Shown piece after piece: positions 15,594-23,197 of a DNA stretch of 60,259 bases (position 1 is the first letter of the stretch; each line of letters starts with the position of its first letter). Source of the DNA: Candidatus Bathyarchaeota archaeon (GTDB lineage Archaea > Thermoproteota > Bathyarchaeia > TCS64); NCBI GenBank assembly GCA_026014815.1, contig JAOZHP010000047.1, positions 1-60,259 of the forward strand, read 5' to 3'. The translations under genes and the position numbers were made by a program. The notes below the pieces were generated by a model. That model had not been told where the DNA came from. It did not search any database and worked only from the letters and a program-made list of their open reading frames with translations.

Positions 15594-16847
15594 GTGCCAT
15601 ACTTGGACAGTGACCTTGTTTTCGATTATCTTCATAGGTGCACTAAATGTCTTCTACCTGACACATTTCCAAGAATCGAGTTAGACGAGAATGGCGTATG
15701 CAACTATTGCAAAGATCAGCCACCCTACATGGAGAAAGGTGAGCAGGCCTTCATCGAACTCCTAAACAAGTATCGCGATGTAGGAAAAGACTATGATTGT
15801 ATTGCACCCATAAGCGGTGGAAGAGACAGCGCCTACGTACTTCATCAGATGGTTAAAAAGTATAATATGAGGGTTCAGACTCTAACCGTGGACAGCGGGT
15901 TCATCACCACTGAGGCTTACCGAAACATTGAGACAATTACTGATAACCTCGGTGTAGACCACGTGTGGTTAAGGGATGAAAAACAGATTGCCCAAGCAAG
16001 AAGAAACACTGTTATAAAGTTCCGGGGCTGGGTGAAGAATCCCTCGATACACAATATTGTCCCGGTGCTAAACTCTGGGGACAAGATGATGAACCTCCAG
16101 ATGTTCAAGTACGCATCAGAAAATAATATTCCTCTGCTTTTGGGCGGAAACATAGTTGGCACGAGCACATTTGAACATGGAAACTCAAGAACCGGGTACT
16201 TGGGCGTGTTCCCCGACGACCATGGCGTATACTCGCTTACTGACAAGCTTAAACTCATCTTGTACTATGGATGGGACTTTGCGTCAAATACTTACAACTG
16301 GCACCAGTCCATCTTCACCGAGTACATCAAGGGTGCATTCATATACTTCTTCGATAGCCTCCTCAAGCCAAAAAACGTGGAACTAGTCGGGTTCTACGAT
16401 TACGTTCCGTGGATAGAGGAAAAGATAGTATCAACAATATCCAAGATAGGATGGCAGGGTGCTGAGGATACATCAACCACATGGCGCATAGACGACTCAG
16501 CCTACGCACTCATCAACTACGTGTACTTCTATCTGGCTGGAATCGACGAGCATGTGGAACTCTATAGCAAGATGATCAGGGCAGGTCAGATAACAAGAAA
16601 AGAAGCCTATACCCGTTGCAAGAGCGACTCAAGGCCAAGAATACCCAGCCTAGAAACAGGATGGTCTGAGCTCGGCGTCACCGAACAACTGGTCCACACA
16701 GCACTGGATCGGTACCGTGAAAAGATGATTAAAAATTACCTGAAAGGAACAAGTTTCGAAAGATGCATGTACTCATCCTTGCCCAGTACTTCCCACCTGA
16801 CATTGGAGGCTCCTCTACTAGAGCCTACAACGTCGCACGTGGACTAG
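15594..16847 (+). CDS. N-acetyl sugar amidotransferase (WbpG-like, PP-loop ATPase)
   Basis: A 417-residue frame with GTG start. It carries the family hallmark RCTKCLLPDTFPRIELDENG followed by CNYC, which together form a zinc site, and the PP-loop SGGRDSAYVLHQM near residue 75. This family uses ATP and ammonia to amidate N-acetyl sugars, giving acetamidino groups on surface glycans. Family members are nearer 380-390 residues. Here the last 28 codons run through the first 85 bases of the next gene and look like shadow coding (YSSLPSTSHLTLEAPLLEPT). The original stop was probably lost. A HisF/HisH-type glutaminase partner is not adjacent. Confidence 0.9.
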   Translation: MPYLDSDLVFDYLHRCTKCLLPDTFPRIELDENGVCNYCKDQPPYMEKGEQAFIELLNKYRDVGKDYDCIAPISGGRDSAYVLHQMVKKYNMRVQTLTVDSGFITTEAYRNIETITDNLGVDHVWLRDEKQIAQARRNTVIKFRGWVKNPSIHNIVPVLNSGDKMMNLQMFKYASENNIPLLLGGNIVGTSTFEHGNSRTGYLGVFPDDHGVYSLTDKLKLILYYGWDFASNTYNWHQSIFTEYIKGAFIYFFDSLLKPKNVELVGFYDYVPWIEEKIVSTISKIGWQGAEDTSTTWRIDDSAYALINYVYFYLAGIDEHVELYSKMIRAGQITRKEAYTRCKSDSRPRIPSLETGWSELGVTEQLVHTALDRYREKMIKNYLKGTSFERCMYSSLPSTSHLTLEAPLLEPTTSHVD

Positions 16848-17971
16848 TACTGAACGGCATAGAGACAACTGTCGTAACAGCTTTTCCTCATTATCCCCAT
16901 GGGGATATTCCTAGTGAGTACCAGGGTAAACCCTTCCAGATAGAGAAAATATCTGGGATCAACGTGATCAGAACATATATGGTACCCCTTGAATCAAAGG
17001 GATTAGCCCATCGAGTGGTCACGTTCATAACTTTCATACTTAGTTCCCTCATTGGTTTGCTCCTAACAGAGAATGCTGATGCGGTATGGGTAGCCAACCC
17101 TGATATCTTCGGAATTATCCCTGGCTTACTCTATAAGTGGAAGTATGGCTGTCCGCTTGTCTTTAACGTGGACGACCTCTCAATCGAGGATGTCAACAAC
17201 CTCGACATAATGACTGAGAAAAGCATAATTTTCAAGCTAGCCAAGGGCATGTCAAGATTTCTATATCAGAGAATTGATGCGGTGACTCCAATAAGCCCCG
17301 GTTACTTCGAAGGCATAGCTAAGTTTGGAATTCCAAGATCAAAAATGCACTTAGTGAGAGTTGGTGTTGATTTAGCTACCTTCAAGGAACCTAAGGAAAA
17401 ACCGAAAAATTGTTTCACAATAGCCTATAGCGGCTCCTTTTCTATAGCCTACGATTTCAACCAAGTGATTAAAGCAGCAAAACTCATGCATCAGCATAAG
17501 GACATCCAGTTTATTATTCAGGGGAAAGGTGAACTTGGCCCCAGAATAAAGCAGTCCGTTCATGAACATGGGCTAAGCAATGTATCAATTAGAGACGAGA
17601 TTCTAACGAGAAACGAGGTATCAGAGTTTCTTGGAAACGCTGACGTACTAATACTCCCTTTAAAGGACTTTGGTGTGCCCTATCCGGGAATATCCTCAAA
17701 ACTTTACGAATACCAAGCACTTGGTAAACCAATAGTGTGTTGCACAGAAGGACAGTCATCAAAATACGTGAAGAAAACAAACTCAGGAATAATCGTGAAA
17801 CCTGGCGATCATCAAGCATTGGCGGAGGCAGTGAAGTATCTCTATGACCACCCCGACAAGGCTGATAGCCTTGGAACATCTGGAAGAAAATATGTAGAGA
17901 AACATGTAGGTATCGAAAATATTGGTTTACGGATGAAAAAAGTAATTGAATATTCAATTCAAAGAAGGTAA
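16763..17971 (+). CDS. GT4 glycosyltransferase (WbuB-like)
   Basis: A 402-residue GT-B enzyme: N-terminal MHVLILAQYFPPDIGGSSTR with the glycine-rich acceptor loop, then VRVGVDLATF, AYSGSFSIAYDFNQVI and ISSKLYEYQALGKPIV (the E-x7-E donor-binding region). It resembles WbuB-type transferases, known to act with FnlABC-made L-FucNAc, so this may be the fucosamine transferase of the island. That substrate is inference from context. The start lies 85 bases inside the amidotransferase frame. The end meets the next gene at TAATG. Confidence 0.9.
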   Translation: MHVLILAQYFPPDIGGSSTRAYNVARGLVLNGIETTVVTAFPHYPHGDIPSEYQGKPFQIEKISGINVIRTYMVPLESKGLAHRVVTFITFILSSLIGLLLTENADAVWVANPDIFGIIPGLLYKWKYGCPLVFNVDDLSIEDVNNLDIMTEKSIIFKLAKGMSRFLYQRIDAVTPISPGYFEGIAKFGIPRSKMHLVRVGVDLATFKEPKEKPKNCFTIAYSGSFSIAYDFNQVIKAAKLMHQHKDIQFIIQGKGELGPRIKQSVHEHGLSNVSIRDEILTRNEVSEFLGNADVLILPLKDFGVPYPGISSKLYEYQALGKPIVCCTEGQSSKYVKKTNSGIIVKPGDHQALAEAVKYLYDHPDKADSLGTSGRKYVEKHVGIENIGLRMKKVIEYSIQRR

Positions 17972-19110
17972 TGAATAACATGAGGACTCTTCAGATTAGT
18001 GACGATCTTGACCCTAACTCCTCGGAAGGCAGACGAGTCCTAACTATCTCCGATGGGCTAATTGAAAGAGGGCATGAAGTGACAATCGTTACTGCTCTGA
18101 AAAACCCTATTGATAAAGAGACAATAGAAAACCTAATTGATCCAAAGATCCAAGTAATCTGGCATGAGCCTTTCTTCAGGTTCAGCAAGTTTTCATACTC
18201 ACCTAAACTCTATAGCATTTTATTTGACCATGATTTTGATCTTATTCATGCTCATAGTTACCGGCACTATGGGACCTATGTGGGTTCGCTTCTACGTTTA
18301 AAAAAAGGTGTTCCGTTTGTAATGAGTCCCTATGGGTCGATCAGTTACGAGTCTTCCCCTCTTTTTACGCATCTCTATTTGCTTCAAGACTTTCTTACAC
18401 GAAAATATCCCGTACGATATCCTGATAAAATCTTGGCTGAAACCATGTATGAACGAAACCAAATAATCGACTTCGGAGGCGACCCTGAAAAAATCGATGT
18501 AGTGTACCGTGACGTCGATACAACTATCTTCAAGAAGACCCCTGACTTATCGTTTGATAAAGAACCACCGGTTCTTTTCCTTGGTCGCGTGACGCCAATT
18601 AAGGGAATTGAACTAATTATTGATGCGCTGCCAAGTGTAAATCGCAAAATCAATCTATGGATAGCTGGCCCAGTCGAGAACCAAGCGTATCTGAAGAAGC
18701 TTCAGAGAAGAATTAAGGAGAACTCTGTTTCAGATAGAGTGCGTTTTCTAGGTAAAGTGCCATACAATGATGTACCGAGATTATATTCATCTGCATTGAC
18801 GCTAGTTCTTCCCTCCTTTTATGAAAATCTAGGAGGAGTTTTACTGGAGGCACAAGCCTGTGAATGCCCTGGAATAACTTTGGACGTCGGAGGCATGGCA
18901 GAGATCATCAGAGACCACGAAACAGGATTCATCTTAAGAGAACGCTCTCCAGAACTTTTAGCAGAGAAAATCAACCTTCTTGCTGATGATGCAATTCTCA
19001 AGGCAAGAATGGGATCTTTAGGTCGGGAGTTTATTTTATCGGGTTTTTCTACAGATGTATACGTTGACCGGGTTCTTGAGTCATATACTAAAGCATTGAG
19101 TAAGGTTTGA
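17971..19110 (+). CDS. GT4 glycosyltransferase
   Basis: A 379-residue GT-B enzyme: N-terminal SEGRRVLTISDGLIERGHEV, middle PPVLFLGRVTPIKGIELIID, and the donor-site motif YENLGGVLLEAQACECP. It begins at the TAATG junction with the previous gene, so it is translationally coupled (ATG at 17980 is an alternative). It is the last plus-strand gene of this sub-operon and would add a further sugar to the same glycan. Donor and linkage are unknown. Confidence 0.9.
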   Translation: MNNMRTLQISDDLDPNSSEGRRVLTISDGLIERGHEVTIVTALKNPIDKETIENLIDPKIQVIWHEPFFRFSKFSYSPKLYSILFDHDFDLIHAHSYRHYGTYVGSLLRLKKGVPFVMSPYGSISYESSPLFTHLYLLQDFLTRKYPVRYPDKILAETMYERNQIIDFGGDPEKIDVVYRDVDTTIFKKTPDLSFDKEPPVLFLGRVTPIKGIELIIDALPSVNRKINLWIAGPVENQAYLKKLQRRIKENSVSDRVRFLGKVPYNDVPRLYSSALTLVLPSFYENLGGVLLEAQACECPGITLDVGGMAEIIRDHETGFILRERSPELLAEKINLLADDAILKARMGSLGREFILSGFSTDVYVDRVLESYTKALSKV

Positions 19111-19222
19111 GCTATTCATATCTGGAATGTTGAAGTTAATAGCCATTATCCTTGACTATTTCCAGTAGAGGACGAGATTTTAAAAATTATATGATAGATA
19201 AAACAATAATCTGATGTAGAGG

Positions 19223-19987
19223 TTAATCGTCGGGAAAGTCTATCACTAGGTAGGATTTTCCCATGTTTTTAACTAATATTAGGATATCTCCAATACTCTT
19301 TCTCCATATTCGGTCCCTTTTTTCGAGTATCCTACCTCCCAGGGTCTCGATTAATTCTCTAATCTCGCTCCGAGTGTAGAATGTGACAAGAAGACCAATG
19401 TGGGCCTCTCTATGTGGCAGCTTGAGTCCTAGGGCATTGAAGAGGTTAAGCAGAAACATGATAATCTTTGATGAGATTGTGGGAATGAAATAAGACTCGT
19501 AGAACTGCTCACGAAGGATGAAGATACCGTTTGGTTTTGTGATGTGCTTGATGTTCTCTAGAGCGCGCATAACCAATTTTTTAGATTCACTACGCCTCTT
19601 AGATACAATGTGATGGAGCACGTCATCCATATACACCATATCGTATTGATTCTTTTTGTAGGGGAATTCAAGAATGCTTCCTTGAGTAAGCTCCACAGAA
19701 GCCGGTTTCTTAGGCTTGACCTCAGCAAGCATACCATTAGAAATATCTAGTCCAACGACGTGGCTTACTTCATAATATCTAGTGATATATTCAAGGAACA
19801 TCCCTGCGCCACAGCCAATATCTATGCAACAATCAATACTGTCAAAATACTTGGGAATGAACTCTTCTTCAAAAAAGAAGAATTCTCTTTGCTTTGTATC
19901 TGTATCTAGATTTGAGCGATCGTAGAATTGAATAGTCTCGTTAAAGTACTCCTTTACTTGGTTATTTTCGGGTATAATAGCGTTCAT
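19223..19987 (-). CDS. Class I SAM-dependent methyltransferase
   Basis: A 254-residue protein with motif I CIDIGCGAGMFLEY (about residues 54-67), motif II VVGLDISNGML, and YDMVYMDDVLHHI for motif IV. The helix IIMFLLNLFNALGL may sit against the membrane or the substrate. It is on the opposite strand to the flanking glycan genes with its own promoter region. It is a good candidate for methylating a surface sugar, but the acceptor is unknown; small-molecule or lipid methylation is equally possible. Confidence 0.85.
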   Translation of the reverse strand: MNAIIPENNQVKEYFNETIQFYDRSNLDTDTKQREFFFFEEEFIPKYFDSIDCCIDIGCGAGMFLEYITRYYEVSHVVGLDISNGMLAEVKPKKPASVELTQGSILEFPYKKNQYDMVYMDDVLHHIVSKRRSESKKLVMRALENIKHITKPNGIFILREQFYESYFIPTISSKIIMFLLNLFNALGLKLPHREAHIGLLVTFYTRSEIRELIETLGGRILEKRDRIWRKSIGDILILVKNMGKSYLVIDFPDD

Positions 19988-20322
19988 GGTCAGAGCTCTG
20001 ATTCACATTATAATATAGAAGTTAAATATGGATGTCTGTCTACCGTTTCACACTCTTGAATTCAAAGGAACAGTCAATTTATCTCATACCTGTAATAATT
20101 TCCATCAAGTTATTTTATCCAATATTTCTTGAACCAATCTCATAACTTCAAGGCAATCTAATCTTTGATAACCTCAAGGAAGCACGGATTAAGTCTGTTG
20201 TAGTTACCTTCTATTACACTCTAATTCTAATTTAGATTGATATCTGTAATAATCAACCATAATGGTTCATTCGAAGAGCGTTCGGAAAATAAGGACATAA
20301 AGCCAAGGAAAGTGAATATTAT
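19988..20322. other. Divergent AT-rich intergenic region
   Basis: About 335 bases between the minus-strand methyltransferase and the plus-strand acyltransferase. It has several TATA-like stretches and no open frame of note. No RNA gene or repeat is recognised. Confidence 0.5.
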
Positions 20323-20964
20323 ATGCTAGGAAAAATCATCTTCGGTCTATACCGAAAGTTCTTGTTCCTGATCGCGAAAATTAGGTTCAGTTTTTTCCAA
20401 GTAACGCTGGGAACGGGCTCGTATGTACATCATCGATCTTGGATAGTTGCTGAGACCATGATCGGTGACTACAGCAGAATAAATGGACCAATAACCATCA
20501 AAGGAGACCAAAAAATCATAATTGGAAAATACTGTGCAGTGGGAAGTGATGTAAAAATCATTTCCTCTAATCATAAAACTAGTCACCTTAACCTCCAACT
20601 TACTTTGCAAAACAGTTTAGATGCTGTGGAATTAGTTTCGCCTCATAAAGACCTTGTTATTGGTAACAACGTTTGGATCGGAGATAACGCGGTAGTTCTG
20701 CCTGGTGTTCACATCCATGATGGTGCAGTTATCGGTGCAGGTAGTGTTGTATTAAAAGATGTTCCAGCATACAACGTGGTTGCTGGTGTCCCTGCTAGGG
20801 TCATTAAAAAGAGATTTCCTAATGAAATTATCAGTGAGATCGAAAAACTTGAATGGTGGGATTGGCCGTACGATAAGCTTCAGCGGAATAAACACATTTT
20901 CGATATCAATTTGATGACGATTTCAGTTGGTGAACTTCGAGATATCCTTGAAACAATTTCATGA
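20323..20964 (+). CDS. Hexapeptide-repeat acyltransferase (CatB/Vat/maltose acetyltransferase type)
   Basis: A 213-residue protein. An N-terminal hydrophobic helix (LYRKFLFLIAKIRFSFF) precedes a left-handed beta helix with hexapeptide turns: MIGDYSRINGPITIKG, IIIGKYCAVGSDVKI, LVIGNNVWIGDNAVV, GVHIHDGAVIGAGSVV. The VAGVPARVI tail and the catalytic histidine in ISSNHKT are typical of O-acetyltransferases using acetyl-CoA. It overlaps the sulfotransferase gene by four bases (ATGA), so the two probably modify the same sugar chain. Confidence 0.88.
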   Translation: MLGKIIFGLYRKFLFLIAKIRFSFFQVTLGTGSYVHHRSWIVAETMIGDYSRINGPITIKGDQKIIIGKYCAVGSDVKIISSNHKTSHLNLQLTLQNSLDAVELVSPHKDLVIGNNVWIGDNAVVLPGVHIHDGAVIGAGSVVLKDVPAYNVVAGVPARVIKKRFPNEIISEIEKLEWWDWPYDKLQRNKHIFDINLMTISVGELRDILETIS

Positions 20965-21707
20965 TGATGATTAAAATGATAAGGGAGAAAGAGCTTAATA
21001 TCATCGACAAGATTTCTCTATACATAAAACGCAGCAGAAAACTATACACACTTTATAGCAAATTAAAAAAGGAAGATCTATACGTCAACGCTGAAACTGA
21101 TATCTGTATTGAAGGCTATCCACGATCCGGAAACACTTACCTCTATAAATTAATCAAAGAACTGAATCTAGAGTTAAAAACAGCAAACCACAAACACAGC
21201 GTAGGGCACATTAAGCAGGCATTATACATCGGTAAGCCAGTGGTAATATTGGTTCGAAACCCACTTGATGCGATTACAAGCGAATTAATAAGGTATAGCA
21301 GGGATGGTCAAAACATCTCGAAGCACCTTTTTGCGATTAATCACTACATTCAGTTCTATGATTATGTCTCCGAGGTAAGCAATCAAGTTACATTAGTGAC
21401 CTTTGATAAACTAACTCAGAATACGGAGGCTGTTCTTGAAGAACTTAATTCAAAGTTTCAACTTTGGGCTGTCCCTGAAGACTATGTATATGTTGCTAAA
21501 CTAGTCTTGGATAAGATGAAGAGCAAGGTTAATGATGAGAACTTTTACATGAACTCGGCTCCAACTGAAAGAAGAGACATAAAAAAACAAAAAGTCAATA
21601 ATTGCTTAAAAGATTTATATCCACTTGAACTCAAACAAGCTTATTTAGTGTATCATAAGCTGCTTGAACCTGATGACAGAAAAGATGCTCTATTTATTAA
21701 ACATTGA
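20961..21707 (+). CDS. Sulfotransferase-like protein
   Basis: A 248-residue protein with both PAPS-binding signatures: the 5'-phosphosulfate loop EGYPRSGNTYLYKLI (residues 51-65) and the 3'-phosphate segment PVVILVRNPLDAITSELIRY (about 93-112). A histidine after the first motif (ANHKHSVGH) could be the catalytic base. The short length fits carbohydrate-type sulfotransferases of surface-glycan clusters. It is coupled to the acyltransferase by ATGA. Its last 18 bases overlap the 3' end of the convergent sulfatase-like gene. Confidence 0.85.
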   Translation: MMMIKMIREKELNIIDKISLYIKRSRKLYTLYSKLKKEDLYVNAETDICIEGYPRSGNTYLYKLIKELNLELKTANHKHSVGHIKQALYIGKPVVILVRNPLDAITSELIRYSRDGQNISKHLFAINHYIQFYDYVSEVSNQVTLVTFDKLTQNTEAVLEELNSKFQLWAVPEDYVYVAKLVLDKMKSKVNDENFYMNSAPTERRDIKKQKVNNCLKDLYPLELKQAYLVYHKLLEPDDRKDALFIKH

Positions 21708-23018
21708 ATTGAAAAATACTGATTTAGATAGTTCGTCCTGACCTACTTTTGACATTATATAAGTCTTAAGAATCTCCGAGTATATGTCATCATTGATCTC
21801 GTCGCTAATGTTAAAATTCTCTTGCGGGTCTTTTATCAGGTCAAATACTTCAAAAATCTCGTCATCAATATTATAGATGTATTTCATATTATTCGTTGTG
21901 CATGAAAACAACCTTTTAGGCTTCTTGTTAAATGTTACTGATGAACCTTCACTAATAACGTAGTCTTCCGTTTTATTCTCCATTCTCTTGAATACACTTT
22001 TTCCTTTGAAAAAACCTTCTTCCTTGATTCCGAGAAAATCTAATATACTTGGGGCGATGTCCAAGTGGGACACCAATTTATGTATAGTGACATTTTGATG
22101 GATTTCAGGATGACGGATGATTAGTGGTACCCTGATAAGCTCGTTGTATAGCTTATCATAATGGAACAAATTACCGTGTTCCATGAATTCTTCGCCGTGA
22201 TCAGATGTAATTATCAGGATAGTATTATCAAACATTTCTTTTGATTCAAGATATTCTAATAGTCTACCGAGTTGACCATCTATAAATCGCAGATTTGTAT
22301 CATAGAGATCGATTAAGTTTTGAAGGTGTAAACCTGTTGCTTTCCCCGTCTTGTCTGCTACTCCAAGGGACTTACCTAGTTGTATTTTTGAAATCTCGGT
22401 GTAAACGTGTTTATCCTCGTCTTCAGGATATAAATAGGGAAAATGCGCGTCCATGAAATGTGTCCATAGGAAAAAAGGATTCTCCACTTGATCCAAACAC
22501 TTGATGGATTTATCAACGATCTTACGTGCATTAGCGAATGGCTCTACTGAACGATATAGGTTTAAGATGGATTTTGCTTGGTGGAAATATGGTACTTTCT
22601 GGGCAACTTTCGAGAACAAGTCTTGTATCTCAAGACGTTTTATTGTTCCCTTATTTACGCTTCCAGCCATGTCCTCAAAGATATCGAAACCCCTTCCGTA
22701 GCCGAAATGTTTGCTAAGAAACGGGTTCGAGTGTATTCCTATAGTAGAGTGGTTATTTTTTTTAAGTTTCTGTGAAATTAAACGACTGTATTTTGGGAGC
22801 AAGTCATGACTGGAATCTGAAATCTTAGGGTCTGTGGATGCCAATATAGCAGGAAATGACATAGGTGTACAGTTTCCTGTTGATATCATGTTTTTGAAAA
22901 CCATGGACTTTTCTGCGATACTGTCAATGTAAGATGTAGTGTTTCTGTAATAACCATAATGGCCTACATGGTCTTGTCGAAGACAATCTACCGTAATTAA
23001 CACGACATTATAGTCCAT
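21690..23018 (-). CDS. Sulfatase/alkaline-phosphatase superfamily protein with altered catalytic motif
   Basis: A 442-residue protein: VVLITVDCLRQDHVGHYGYY at the N-terminus with the metal-binding aspartate (D11), and IITSDHGEEFMEHG near residue 270 with the second metal site. At the nucleophile position it reads C50-T-P-M-S54, not C/S-x-P-x-R. The arginine that directs formylglycine formation in sulfatases is absent, so it may use Cys or Thr directly or act as a phosphatase or phosphotransferase. No signal peptide is seen. Facing the sulfotransferase tail-to-tail, it is a plausible antagonist, but that is inference. Confidence 0.82.
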   Translation of the reverse strand: MDYNVVLITVDCLRQDHVGHYGYYRNTTSYIDSIAEKSMVFKNMISTGNCTPMSFPAILASTDPKISDSSHDLLPKYSRLISQKLKKNNHSTIGIHSNPFLSKHFGYGRGFDIFEDMAGSVNKGTIKRLEIQDLFSKVAQKVPYFHQAKSILNLYRSVEPFANARKIVDKSIKCLDQVENPFFLWTHFMDAHFPYLYPEDEDKHVYTEISKIQLGKSLGVADKTGKATGLHLQNLIDLYDTNLRFIDGQLGRLLEYLESKEMFDNTILIITSDHGEEFMEHGNLFHYDKLYNELIRVPLIIRHPEIHQNVTIHKLVSHLDIAPSILDFLGIKEEGFFKGKSVFKRMENKTEDYVISEGSSVTFNKKPKRLFSCTTNNMKYIYNIDDEIFEVFDLIKDPQENFNISDEINDDIYSEILKTYIMSKVGQDELSKSVFFNSMFNK

Positions 23019-23197
23019 GCTCGCTGTACTTCTCCGTGATTTATGTATCAGGGATTCATTTCACTAAGTTTAACTTACTGTATGTCTATTCGTGTACAAA
23101 CAATGTCAGGATGACCTAATTAGATGCATTGTAAGGGGATGTAGTGTTAACCTATTCACATCTCAATAAAAATCTGTAAGCCTTGAGCAAGTTAACC

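Noticed and set aside
21240-21265. GGTTCGAAACCC, resembling a tRNA T-arm
   Set aside because: Lies within the sulfotransferase gene at the conserved VRNPLDA segment; no acceptor stem or anticodon arm around it. No tRNA was recognised anywhere in the window.
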